Under the pieces are notes generated by a model. The model worked only from the letters and a program-made list of their open reading frames with translations, was not told the DNA's origin and ran no database searches. DNA of 64,000 nt from Eurosta solidaginis. Its lineage: Eukaryota; Arthropoda; Insecta; Diptera; Tephritidae. Shown here one piece after another: positions 22,687-32,604 of this stretch. Location: positions 137,383,689 through 137,447,688 of the forward strand of contig NC_090321.1 in NCBI RefSeq assembly GCF_040869045.1, read 5' to 3'. The position numbers and the translations under genes were made by a program. The first letter of the stretch is position 1, and each line of letters begins with the position of its first letter.

Positions 22687-23162
22687 TGTGAGGATAAAAT
22701 CCCCCAAATTAACTTTTTAATAATCATCTGGCAACATCTCAACATTGTTACTCACAATGATATTTAATTGTGAATATTAAAACAGAAAGAATAAAATATA
22801 AAAGTAATACGTCATGAGATATTGTAATGTAGTGTGTAAGAGTGAACCAGATATATGTGGGGTGAAACATGAAAAACGATTGCCAATAGTGACATCGACA
22901 TTTTCATGTTAACACCGCCATCATTATAATTTTGGCAGTGCGACGTGATATAAGTCTTTTTCCCGAAAGTACATAAAAAACCAATTTTTAATAAAAAAGG
23001 AAATTAAAGTTCACAGTATAAAAAACAAGTTTTTATTTATGGGAGTTTGGCGTAGGAGACCGCCCCGAAAGTTTACAAATTAGATACAAATGGGCACCAT
23101 CTGGAGGCGGCGCCCTCCAAGGCGATATAACCGCACATTTTGGGGTAGCAGCCGAGTTCACA
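22687..23162 (+). repeat. 5' LTR of 412-like element
   Basis: 476 bp, TGTGAGG...TTCACA. It contains a TATAAAAG box at 22,797-22,804 and a TTTTTAATAAAAAAGG stretch near 22,985 that may supply the poly(A) signal. Nearly identical to the 3' LTR. Confidence 0.9.
22797..22804 (+). promoter_or_regulatory. TATA box of the 412-like 5' LTR
   Basis: TATAAAAG. The equivalent site in the 3' LTR reads TATAAACA, so the two LTRs differ at this site. Confidence 0.5.
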
Positions 23163-23180
23163 TGGCGACCGTGAGGCTGG
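23163..23180 (+). other. Primer-binding site (tRNA-Arg type)
   Basis: TGGCGACCGTGAGG starts directly after the LTR. The first eleven bases match the primer site known for 412 and mdg1 elements. Confidence 0.7.
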
Positions 23181-24587
23181 AGCCTCGTTCTCTTCAATTT
23201 TGGCATCGTGGCGTACCGGACATTTTTTTGGACAGCAGCGGTGAGTAGAGTGGAGAAAAGTGGAAAAGTGTTGGTCAGTGAAACTAAATTATTAGAACAA
23301 AATTAAAACAAAGTTAATAAATTTATAATACAAAAACTTTAATGCAACGGAGATAACACAAAAAAAATTTCTACAATTATAATATAAAACACTAAATCTA
23401 AAAGAAATAATAAAAGAGAAATCAATCTACAATATAAATCCTAACGCTACGGAACTAATGGAAAATTTTACAATTATAATTCCACAAAACTAAATTTAAC
23501 AGAGATAATAGAAGAAAACTGAGTATATAATGCAAAGAACTTAATCCTACGGATATAATCGGAAATTTTACGAAGTTTTTAAGGATTAAGTACAAAATTT
23601 ACCAAAAGAGTAAAACCATAATATAAAACAATTTTAATCGATACAGAAATAAAACAAAATTTTCGAAATAATAAACTCAAATAAAATAAACAGAGATAAT
23701 ACAAACTAAGAACAGCGGGAATAGAAAGAAAATCGCTTTTCAAAAGATAATTTTAAAATACCTAATTCGCCTGAGTAAGAGAAAAACTGTACCAATCACA
23801 TTTAATAACGGCATAACATCCGCCATATTCCTCCACCTACTCACATAACGGAACGCGAAAAACCACTCCACCAATACAACGCCATTTTTACCGCAATCAG
23901 TAGCAGCAACAACACCAGCAGCGGTTCAGGTCTGCCAGCGCAGCAGCAGCAGTGACGGAAACTAGCAGCAGCGACAATTAATTATATATGTATGTATTTA
24001 AAATTATTCTTGCTTACGGGTCTTTTTCTTCAAACATATATACTTATATAAAACATTTTAATTACCATTAAATGCAATGCATTCGCTTTTCATATAATTA
24101 ACTTGGATTGTTTCAATAGCATATAAATTTTGGATTTTTGATATTATGGTGGTTTTCGAAAAAACCAATTAATTTTTTGATACATACGGTGGTTTTCGAA
24201 AAAACCCAATTAATTTTTCGGTACATGCGGTGGTTCCGTTAAAAACCAAGTAATTTTTTTTGACAATATGCGGTGGTTCCGTTAAAAAACAATTTTTTTA
24301 ATACATGCGGTGGTTCCGTCAAAAACCAAATTGAGATTTTTTTGAATAAAGCGGTGCGTCCGTGATTACATTTTGAGACTTTTAACAATTAATACGTACA
24401 TACTTTTCAGCCATTTTAAAATCATAAATTTTTATAAATTTTTTTTTCATACAAATTTACTGCAGTTTCAATTAATTCTTCTAATAAATTGTTAAATATT
24501 TCTTTAATTTTTCCTTCGCTCTTTTTCCTCAACAATTTAGCTTCAAATATAAATTCAACATTCAAACAAGTGCTTTAGTAATTTCAT
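23181..24587 (+). other. Long untranslated leader of 412-like element
   Basis: About 1.4 kb between primer site and gag, strongly A-rich, with CAG/GCA-rich stretches near 23,900-23,960. No coding frame of note. A repeated hairpin motif lies at its 3' side (separate entry). Long leaders are usual in the 412/mdg1 group. Confidence 0.6.
24140..24365 (+). repeat. Reiterated hairpin motif in the leader
   Basis: Five copies, about 40-55 bp apart, of a GCGGTGGTTCCGTTAAAAACCA-like motif (first copies GGTGGTTTTCGAAAAAACC). They lie at about 24,147, 24,188, 24,228, 24,280 and 24,307. Each copy pairs GGTT with AACC around a short loop, so the leader RNA could form a row of small stem-loops. As DNA the motif could be a protein-binding array. 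No function is proved. Confidence 0.6.
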
Positions 24588-25616
24588 ATGTACAACCTTA
24601 GAAGTGGTAGACAAGTGCAAAAAACTTCAGATTCAGAATCCGATTCAGATAAATCAGGCTCAAGCTACGAAAGTTTAGCTTCATCTTCGACCGAAAAAGT
24701 CACAAACCAGGAAAATAGATTTTCTTTATCAACAGATTTTCCAGGCTTCGAAAATTCTTCCATTAAAAATTCAACTTCTAATTTAGTTTCAAATCTTAAC
24801 GATTCAAATAGTGAAATATTAACTTCAACTTCTCCTACTTTAAAATCAGATCTTAACGATCCAATTAGTACAAACGTGGCCTCATCTTCTGCTAATTCAG
24901 CTCCAGATCTTACCGATCAAATCATGGCAACTCCAGAGGAAAAGATAATTTTTATTAACACATGTACTAATTCTATTAGAGAAAACTACAGTGGTGATCC
25001 ACTAGCACTTGATTCTTTCATAGACCAAATTGCATTACTCGAACAATTCGCTACTGCAAATTTAACCGATACTTTTATAGCGTTCTTAAAATCAAAATTA
25101 GAGGGTAAAGCTCGTGAAGCAATACCAACACAAGTAACTTCAGTTAATGAAATTAAAACAGCTCTGCGTAATAAGATCAAACCAGACAACTCGAAAGTTG
25201 TAGCAGGGAGAATTGCAGCGTTGCATGTTAGCGGTAACAATTATACAGATTTTGCCAAAAAAGTTGAAGATTTAGCTGACTCACTTGAGCAGTCTCTTAT
25301 TATTGAAGGGATCACTCAAACGAAAGCTCATGAAATGGCAGTCGAACAAACTGTTAACGTGTGTCGTTTAAACGCAAAATCCAATTTAGTAAAAACCATT
25401 TTAGCCTCAACGCCATTTACTGATCCGAAAGACGTAGTAGCAAAATTAATTGTAGAACAAAACAACGAAGTAACTGAACGTCAAGTTTTAGCTTTTCGAT
25501 CACGTGGTAACAACACATTTAGAAATTCACGTGGTAGTTATCGAGGTTTTTACCCAAACCGCGGCTATACTGGTTATAGAAATAATAGTACATTTTCATA
25601 TAATAGTAACCTATAA
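24588..25616 (+). pseudogene. 412-like gag
   Basis: A 342-codon frame beginning MYNLRSG. The N-terminal third is Ser/Asn/Thr-rich. Residues about 120-290 are helical and capsid-like (FINTCTNSIRENYSGD, FLKSKLEGKARE). There are no CCHC knuckles. The C-terminus is instead rich in Arg, Gly, Asn and Tyr (NSRGSYRGFYPNRGYTG), as in 412/mdg1 gag. The frame stops at 25,616 and the Asn/Arg-rich tail continues out of frame at 25,604-25,845, so a frameshift truncates the protein. Role by family: capsid protein packaging element RNA in the cytoplasm. Confidence 0.8.
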
Positions 25617-25845
25617 CGGTAACAACAATCAAAGATATAGAAATTATAACGGAAATAGATACCAGAATAACAACAGTAATAATATGCGTCCAATTACAAA
25701 TTCCAATTCAAATATAAATAATGGTAACAATAGAGGTAACAATTCGAGATCAGCCAATGGTAGAGGTCGAAACGCAAACGTTCGCGCTTTAAACGCCAGC
25801 GCCCCTCAGGAGCGAACACTGAGGGAGGACGAACTAAGCCAGTAA
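25604..25845 (+). pseudogene. 412-like gag, frameshifted Asn/Arg-rich tail
   Basis: Encodes repeated Asn-Asn-Gly and Arg-Gly steps (SNSNINNGNNRGNN) ending NVRALNASAPQ and a stop. It is a continuation of the gag C-terminus displaced by an indel near 25,600. It would supply basic nucleic-acid binding in place of zinc knuckles. Confidence 0.65.
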
Positions 25846-25907
25846 GCGAACTTCCCTCACTAATAGGCCTCTATTGTTTAAATTTAAGTTACTCTGATTT
25901 CATAGAA

Positions 25908-26915
25908 TTGCAACTAAACGAGTCACAAAAATTTTGTTCTTTCCTAGTAGACACTCAAGCGGACATTTCCTTAATAAAAATATCATGTCTAGACAGAAAT
26001 ATTGCCTTAAATACGAACGACATTATTAACATTACCGGTGTCACTTCAAATTCAGTTTCCACTTTAGGTAAAATTACAGCAAATTTAAATTTTTCTAACT
26101 TTTCTATTAAACATACTTTACATGTAGTAAATGAAGACTTTAATATTCCATCGGATGGCATACTGGGTAAAGATTTTCTGAAAATTGACAAATGCATTAT
26201 TAATTATGAAAGAAATAGTATTTCCTCTTGGGTAGGTAATGAAAAAGTCGCGATACCAATCATGCACGGAACAGAAAGCGACAGTTGTATCATTCCACCA
26301 AGATGTGGAATATTCAGACTTTTTGATTTAGGAGATTCACCCGAGCCACTCTTCGTGGACTCGCAGGAAATTGAAAAAGGGGTTTTCACAGCTAGGTGCA
26401 TTGTTAATTCCAGTAACCCAATAATCAAAGTCATTAACACCACGGATGATATAAAGTATGTGAAGAGAAAAAGTATTAGGACAGAAAAAATTTCAAACTA
26501 TGATATTTATACAATTAACAAGACAGAAACAGAAGACAAACGTACGAAAAAACTAATTTCGATTTTAAAAAATCAAATACCTCAACATGCTCCTAGTAAA
26601 TTAATTGACCTTTGCATAGATTATGCCGACATTTTCGCTCTTGACACGGACAAAATGACTTTAAATAACTTTTACGAGCAAAAACTAAGATTGACAGACA
26701 ACGATCCGGTATATGTTAAAAATTATAGATTGCCATACTCTCAACGCGAAGAAATAAATCGCCAAGTAAATAAGTTATTAGACAATGATTTGATTGAACC
26801 CAGTTATTCGAATTACAATAGTCCTTTGATTGTAGTCCCAAAGAAAGATACTAGGTCAAAAAGCATATCGTATGTGCGTAGATTTTCGCGCGGTAAACAA
26901 AAAACTCATTGCTGA
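25908..26915 (+). pseudogene. 412-like pol: protease and start of reverse transcriptase
   Basis: Residues about 10-110 are a retroviral-type aspartic protease. The active-site segment reads VDTQADIS (25,947-25,970), with Gln where DTG-type proteases have Gly; SDGILGKDFL follows as the C-terminal motif. From about residue 245 the RT begins: RLPYSQREEINRQV, NDLIEPSYSNYNSPLIVVPKKD. The frame is lost near 26,855 and the RT resumes in the frame that starts at 26,872. The DTQA reading may be natural in some 412-group elements; I could not check. Confidence 0.75.
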
Positions 26916-28156
26916 TAAATTCCCACTAGCTAGAGTTGACGATATTTTAGACAATCTGGTTAGAGCAAAGTATTTTTCCACATTAGATCTTTTTTCAGGA
27001 TTTCATCAAATCCCCTTGCATCCTGACTCTCGTGACATTACGTCTTTCAGCACTGACCGTGGCGCATTTAGATGGAAAGTGCTTCCATTCGGCTTAAATA
27101 TAGCACCAAATTCATTCTCACGAATGATGGCCATAGCTTTTTCGGGTATACCACCCAATGTAGCATTTTTGTACGTCGACGATATTATCGTCATAGGGTG
27201 TAGTGAATCACACCACATTAAAAATCTTTCAAAAGTTTTCGATACTTGTTGGTCTTTCAACCTCAAACTTAACCCAAATAAATGCAACTTTTTACGACCA
27301 GAAGTTACATTTTTAGGTCATAAATGTTCAGCCAAAGGTTTGTTGCCAGACGACTCTAAGATAAACGCAATTAAAAAGTATACAAAACCGACTGACAAAG
27401 ACGCGGTACGACGATTTGTCGCGTTTGCAAACTATTACAGACGGTTTATACCTAATTTTGCGTCTCTGCCAGCGCCTCTGAACCGACTAAACAGAAAAAG
27501 AGTTGAATTCGTATGGGATGTTGAGTGCGAAAGAGCATTTTTATCTTTGAAAGCAGCGTTACTTTCACCAAAATTACTTCAATATCCAGATTTTACTAAA
27601 CAATTCATTATCACGGTTGATGCTTCCACAACTGGATGTGGCGCTATTTTAAGTCAAGAACAGCAAGGTAGTGATTTACCAATTTGTTTCGCTTCTAAAG
27701 CATTTAATAAAGCCGAACAGAAAAAACCCATTATAGAATTAGAGCTTTTAGCTATCTACTTTGCAATTAAGCAATTTCGACCATACGTTTATGGCACTCA
27801 TTTCATTGTAAAATCAGACCATATACCTCTAGTATACTTATTCAATATGAAAGACCCATCTTCAAAACTTTCAAGAATAAGACTGGAACTATCTGAATAT
27901 AACTTTACTATTGTATATATAAAGGTTAAATCAAACGTTTGTGCTGATGCACTATCGCGTATAACAATCGATGAGATTAAAGAAGCTAACAAACAAATTT
28001 TGTCAGTACAGACAAGGGCAATGACAAAAAAGGCAAACGACAAAAATTTACATAAGAAAACAGACAAAAACGACGAAAAACGACTTACTTTACATGTCTA
28101 CGACAAATTTTCATTCAATTTTTCAAAAAAGATTCCACGAATAAGATCTGCAATTA
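26872..28156 (+). pseudogene. 412-like pol: reverse transcriptase and RNase H
   Basis: An intact stretch: CVDFRAVNKKL, FSTLDLFSGFHQIPL (motif A), FRWKVLPFGLNIAPNSF, LYVDDIIVIG (YVDD at 27,172-27,183), the TFLGHKCS connection, then RNase H with ITVDASTTGCGA, ELELLAIYFAIKQFRPY and SDHIPLVYLF. This order and the YVDD box are standard for Ty3/gypsy elements. The linker to integrase is cut by SINE copy B at 28,157. The region around 26,860 holds the frameshift that separates it from the protease frame. Confidence 0.85.
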
Positions 28157-28474
28157 AAAAAAAAAAAAATAAATGTAAGGCGCGATAACCTCCGAAGAGA
28201 TCTAAGGCCGAGCTTCTCTTCCAATTTGCGTCGTGCTCCTCTTGATTTTCCCTACAAATTGGCCGGACGGGACCTACATGTTTTATGCCGACTCCGAACG
28301 GCATCTGCAAAGCAGATGAGTTTTCACTGAGAGCTTTTCATGGCAGAAATACACCCGGAGTGCTTGCCAAACACTGCCGAGGGGCGACCCCGCTTAGAAA
28401 AATTTTCTTCTAATTGAAAAATCTTATTTCTAAAATTTTGATGTTGCTTTGCCCGGGAGTTGAACCCAGGGCAT
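28157..28474 (-). mobile_element. SINE copy B, 5'-truncated, in 412-like pol
   Basis: Flanked by a perfect 13-bp target duplication AGATCTGCAATTA (28,144-28,156 and 28,475-28,487). Sense strand is minus. It keeps the B-box region (GGGTTCAACTCCCGGGC on the sense strand) but lacks the first 40 or so nt with the A box, so it is 5'-truncated. The sense 3' end is T-rich. It lies between RNase H and integrase. Confidence 0.95.
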
Positions 28475-28487
28475 AGATCTGCAATTA

Positions 28488-29828
28488 CGTATGATAAAAA
28501 TAATAAAACAACAAATTTAAGAATTTTTCCGCATATTAAACATAAGAAACTCGAGTTGCTTAGTTTTGAGCTTGTTAACGAAATAATGACTTTAGAGAAA
28601 TTACTTTCGAGGCTTGAATCAGAAGCCGGCAAACGCAAAATTAAGAAGATTGAATGGCCTAAAAACAATATTATGTTCGAACATTACACTATTACAAATT
28701 TCAAAAATATTGGAAATAAAATTTTAAAATCATTAGAAATTATCTTAACAGATCCAGTGGAGACAGTAACAGATGAAGATACAAAATTAAAACTTATGGA
28801 AATTTACCATAATGATCCCATTTCTGGTGGACATTGCGGAATGAAAAGACTTTAAGCAAAATTTTATTGGAAAGATATGACTCGTGATATATCGAAATAT
28901 ATCAAAAATTGTAAGGATTGTCTTTTAAACAAGGTTAAACCTAAAACAAAAGAAAAACTTGTTTTAACACCAACTCCTTGTAAACCATTCGATATAGTAG
29001 TAATTGACACAATAGGACACCAACTAATTGTAAACCATTCGATATACTAGTAATTGACACAATAGGACCCCTACCTGATTCCAAATATGGTAACAAGTTC
29101 GCACTTACCATGATTTGCGACATGACTAAATACCTGGTAACAGTCGCTGTACCAGACAAATCGCAAAAACAATCGCTTCAGCAATTTTTGAAGGATTCAT
29201 TTTAACTTACGGCACAATGAATGCCATAAAATCAGATTTGGGCTCTGAATTTAAAAATGAATATTCGAAGAATTAACAAAGCTTTTAAATATTCAACATA
29301 ATTTTTCGACTGCATACCATCATCAAACTGTTGGCACGATTGAACGTAACCATAGAGTTTTTAATGAATACTTACGTGCATATTTAAAAGACAATTTTTT
29401 CTGATTGGGATGTTTATTTAAAATATTTTACCTTCCTACACAACACTACGCGTAGCACAGTTTTCGACAATAAATTTTCGCCTTACGAGTTAGTCTTTGG
29501 GAAAAAGGCAACTTTGCCTAATGAATTGACAAAATAAACAATTGACCCAATTTATAATGTCGAGAACTATGCCAAAGAACTTAAGTTTAGGATGCAGAAA
29601 ACGCACGAATTACAAAGTAAAAATCTGTACGATAAAACGGCACGACCTTTAATTGTAAAAATCGGAGATAAAGTACTTTTACAAAAAGAACCACATCATA
29701 AACACGAAAATATTTATCAAGGTCCGTTTATTATAACTAAAATTAACGAACCAAACGTAACTATTTTCGATGAAGTTAAAAACAAAGAAAAAGTGGTACA
29801 TAAAAACCGCCTTAGTAAAGTAAATTAA
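28488..29828 (+). pseudogene. 412-like integrase
   Basis: The zinc-binding HHCC region reads H-x3-D...GGHCGMKRL (about 28,790-28,855), with KNCKDCLLNK at about 28,905. The catalytic core is broken by stops, frameshifts and a direct duplication of about 46 bp: TAAACCATTCGATATA recurs at about 28,980 and 29,026. Recognisable pieces are VVIDTIG, LLNIQHNFSTAYHHQTVG with IERNHR (catalytic Glu), and the C-terminal domain at 29,592-29,828 (DKVLLQKEPHHKHENIYQGPF). The enzyme would be inactive. A small basic tail ends the pol region. Confidence 0.75.
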
Positions 29829-30292
29829 CATTACTTTAATACTCTCACTAAACCCTAAATTTGATTAATAAACAAATCCAAAATTTACTTACTAGCATTT
29901 AAGCAGCCACGAAGGCGCAAAAAATTGTTAAACCAAAAAAAAAACAAAAAAAAGCACAAATTTTGTATATTCAAATAAACCTTTTTATAAAATGGTCCGT
30001 AACAAAAAATACATATTTGATATGTAATACAAAATGTAAAACTTTAAATTGTATCTGTAAAACACAAATATTTACAAAAAAAAACATTCAACATATTTTG
30101 ACGTAAATTAAAATATCATTAATATTTATACCTTTCGTTTAAGTTACAATGAACTATAAAAATGTAGCTAAAGTTTAACTATTCGATGTATAAAATCTTT
30201 TTTTTTTCAATTATTAATAAAAATGGTTCCGAACCAACGAATTAAAAAGGGGAGGTACACCCTAATATAAATATATATTCGTTTGTTCGCAA
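29829..30292 (+). other. 3' untranslated region of 412-like element
   Basis: A-rich noncoding sequence after integrase. No env-like frame is present. An AAAAAGGGGAGG purine block at 30,244-30,255 looks like a polypurine tract but lies about 490 bp before the 3' LTR, 130 bp if the SINE is ignored. The AAAAAGGGTGA at 30,731-30,741 is the one that abuts the LTR. Confidence 0.5.
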
Positions 30293-30304
30293 CAATTTTT
30301 ATAA

Positions 30305-30660
30305 AAAAAAAAATAAATGTAAGGCGCGATAACCTCCGAAGAGATCTAAGGCCGAGCTTCTCTTCCAATTTGCGTCGTGCTCCTCTTGATTTTCCCTACA
30401 AATTGGCCGGACGGGACCTACATGTTTTAAGCCGACTCCGAACGGCATCTGCAAGGCAGATGGGTTTTCACTGAGAGCTTTTCATGGCAGAAATACACCC
30501 GGAGCGCTTGCCAAACACTGCCGAGGGGCGACCCCGCTTAGAAAAATTTTCTTCTAATTTAAAAACCTTATTTCTAAAATTTTGATGTTGCTTTGCCCGG
30601 GGTGCGAACCCAGGGCATACGGTGTGGTAGGCGGAGCACGCTACCATCACACCACGATGG
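30305..30660 (-). mobile_element. SINE copy C, full-length, in 412-like 3' region
   Basis: Flanked by a perfect 12-bp target duplication CAATTTTTATAA (30,293-30,304 and 30,661-30,672). On the sense (minus) strand it starts with a tRNA-like head with A-box TGGTGTGATGGT and B-box GGTTCGCACCC. A body of about 280 nt and the CATTTATTTTTTTT tail follow. The head aligns by eye best with tRNA-Gly. It is the most complete copy here. Confidence 0.95.
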
Positions 30661-30730
30661 CAATTTTTATAAGTTATGGCAAAAGAAGAATATGACAAAA
30701 TTGATCACTTTGTCAATTCTTCTTTTCCCC

Positions 30731-30741
30731 AAAAAGGGTGA
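30731..30741 (+). other. Polypurine tract of 412-like element
   Basis: AAAAAGGGTGA directly before the 3' LTR, in the position for plus-strand priming. The T interrupts it. Confidence 0.5.
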
Positions 30742-31234
30742 TGTGAGGATAAAATCCCCCAAATTAACTTTTTAATAATCATCTGGCAACATCTCAACAT
30801 TGTTACTCACAATGATATTTAATTGTGAATATTAAAACAGAAAGAATAAAATATAAACATAATACGTCATGAGATATTGTAATGTAGTGTGTAAGAGTGA
30901 ACCAGATATATGTGGGGTGAAACATGAAAAACGATTGGCAAGAGTGACATCGACATTTTCATGTTTCACCGCCATCATTATAATTTTGGCAGTGCGACGT
31001 GATATAAGTCTTTTTCCCGAAAGTACATAAAAACCCAATTTTTAATAAAAAAGGACATTAAAGTTCACAGTATAAAAAACAAGTTTTTATTTATGGGAGT
31101 TTGGCGTAGGAGACCGCCCCGAAAGTTTACAAATTAGATACAAATGGCCACCATATGGAGGCGGCGCCCTTCAAGGCGATATAACCGCACATTTTGGGGT
31201 AGCAGCCGAGACGGCGGGTAAGTCGGAGTTCACA
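30742..31234 (+). repeat. 3' LTR of 412-like element
   Basis: 493 bp, TGTGAGG...TTCACA. It differs from the 5' LTR by about ten substitutions and a 16-bp insertion (ACGGCGGGTAAGTCGG) near 31,211. This LTR runs into the MITE right arm. Confidence 0.9.
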
Positions 31235-31414
31235 ACCACGACACAGAAGGTAGAATTGAAATTGCCCCTACCCAAAAGCTCGACCCAAAGGGGGGGACAT
31301 CAGAATTCATTTTATAGGTATGGTTCCTTCGGCAAAGTTTCTTATTTTGATCCCTAGAATACGATTTTCACAGAGCAATGAGCGATTTTTAAATCGACCC
31401 GCCCTAATGGTCAG

Positions 31415-31890
31415 CCATATCATCGTGTGAGACTTCCAGGCAAACCTGGCCCTCATATGATAAGGGGCGCACACGAGTGCTTCTGATTTTAAACAATTCA
31501 GTTCTATCGTCCCTGATAAAGGTTCTAACAGGGCATTGCTTAATATGCACGCATGGTGCTGGAAGGGGGGCAACTACCTTCGACTATTGTCGCAGCTGCA
31601 GATGTACAGAAGAGGAAGAGAGTATCCAGCACCTTCTCTGTCATTGTCCAGCGCTTAGTAGGCGTAGGTTGGCTATCCTTGGTAAACCTTTTCTACATGA
31701 CCTCGCTGAGGTCTCTAGCTATGAGGTAAAGGCTCTAGCAAAATGTATAATTACAACGAGGTGGTTAGACCCGCTTTAGGCAGGGTAGGGGTCCTCTTTG
31801 AGACCGTATAGGGTATTACAATGGGCCCATTGGTGGCCTAAGTAGTGAGCTGTCATAGTGTCCAGTTCAGCCCTTGCAACCTAACCTAAC
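31415..31890 (+). pseudogene. LOA-2 ORF2 C-terminus and 3' tail
   Basis: Continuation of LOA-2 after the MITE. The frame encodes VLTGHCLICTHGAGRG, CRSCRCTEEEESIQHLLCHC (the C-terminal Cys/His motif) and a tail ending WLDPL at 31,779. The 3' end is AACCTAACCTAACCT. The region 5' of 31,477 is the link to the RNase H part at 22,219. The same type of motif occurs in LOA-1 and at 39.1-39.6 kb. Confidence 0.75.
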
Positions 31891-32604
31891 CTATAGGTTA
31901 TTAAAAAAAATGGTAATTGTGCAGTTTAGGGGCCCGACCCTAAAATTGGGCCTTTTTTCGAGTGAGGTATCAAGAATCCGGAAGCGGAACTTAACTTTTT
32001 TTACCCGTTTAAAAGTTATCCGCGAAAAACTGTTCCATTGGGCACGTTTTGTTCTGGCACAATTACGTTACTGTAGGCACATGAATCAACTCAATTCCGA
32101 TATTTGGCATATTAATGTTATTTGATATACACGAATTAATGAAAAATAACTGAATTTCACTTATTTATTCTTAGTAAGGAAACCCAAATATCAAAAAATT
32201 CGCTTATTTCTTTGTTGCAGTTAAACACATGAACACACACGAATGGAGGTTAATAGCTCAGCAACAATAGAAATTACTTATGCTTTCCTCTAGTCGGAAC
32301 AATGCAAGGTGGTGGCGGCTCGACATAAATTCAGATAAACATCCATGCTCCATGGTTTTGCTTTTGTTGATGAATTTGCAATTTATTATACATATATAAG
32401 GAGATAAGTTTTTAAATTATCGAAGCAAAGTGCCGCAGCCACAAATCTATTCATTAAACTTAAAAAACCTTACAGGGGAAAATATATGTTTTATGACGCG
32501 AAATGAAAAGATCAAAGACATTTTTTCATTTAACGAAAAAGCGCCACAGGCAAAAATTTGGAATAAAAAATTGCGCGATTTTTTATTCCAAATTTTCATA
32601 TTTT
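31891..32604. other. Intergenic, no recognised gene
   Basis: No coding region or named repeat seen. AT-rich with a short GGGGCCCGACCCTAAAATTGGGCC stem-like motif near 31,930 (inverted pair GGCCC and GGGCC). Confidence 0.4.

Larger units (their letters stand above)
22687..31234 (+). mobile_element. 412/mdg1-like Ty3/gypsy LTR retrotransposon
   Basis: LTRs at 22,687-23,162 and 30,742-31,234 begin TGTGAGG and end TTCACA. The primer-binding site TGGCGACCGTGAGG follows the 5' LTR, matching the tRNA-Arg type used by 412 and mdg1. A 1.4-kb leader precedes gag; then come protease, RT, RNase H and integrase, with no env. The coding region has several frameshifts, a small tandem duplication in integrase and two SINE insertions, so this copy is inactive. 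Flanking tetranucleotides are ATCA and ACCA, a possible mutated 4-bp target duplication. The LTRs differ by roughly 2 percent plus a 16-bp insertion in the 3' LTR. Confidence 0.85.
22228..31406. mobile_element. hAT-type MITE split by a 412-like LTR element
   Basis: Terminal inverted repeats begin TAGG(G/C)CGGGTCGATTT. The left copy covers about 22,228-22,355 and the right copy about 31,292-31,406 (inverted). They share a long block with TTGCTCTGTGAAAATC and CTAGGGATCAAAATAAGAA. The flanking 8-bp duplication ATGGTCAG is perfect (22,220-22,227 and 31,407-31,414). An 8-bp duplication and a TAGGG-type end fit the hAT superfamily. Without the LTR element the MITE would be about 630 bp and noncoding. 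The left TIR has a small insertion (about 12 nt). Confidence 0.85.
14575..31890 (+). mobile_element. LOA-2: LOA-like element acting as host for nested insertions
   Basis: The outer shell of the nest. The 5' leader (about 14,575-14,769) shares a GTGTTAT..CGTGCC block with LOA-3 at 58,790. ORF1 runs 14,770-15,668 and resumes at 19,755. ORF2 starts near 19,920 with ALQINLRHCKAAS (endonuclease), followed by RT remnants, RNase H up to 22,227, then the C-terminus at 31,415-31,779 and an AACCTAACCTAACCT tail at about 31,877-31,890. Interruptions are a CR1-like element (15,681-19,742) and a MITE (22,228-31,406), each with clean target duplications. The element also has an internal RT deletion near 21,300 and many stops, so it is dead. 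The exact 5' end is uncertain. Confidence 0.8.

Noticed and set aside
30593..30660. A free-standing tRNA gene at the right end of the repeat
   Set aside because: It is the head of SINE copy C. It lacks a full acceptor-stem pairing and is repeated in the other SINE copies with the same downstream body.
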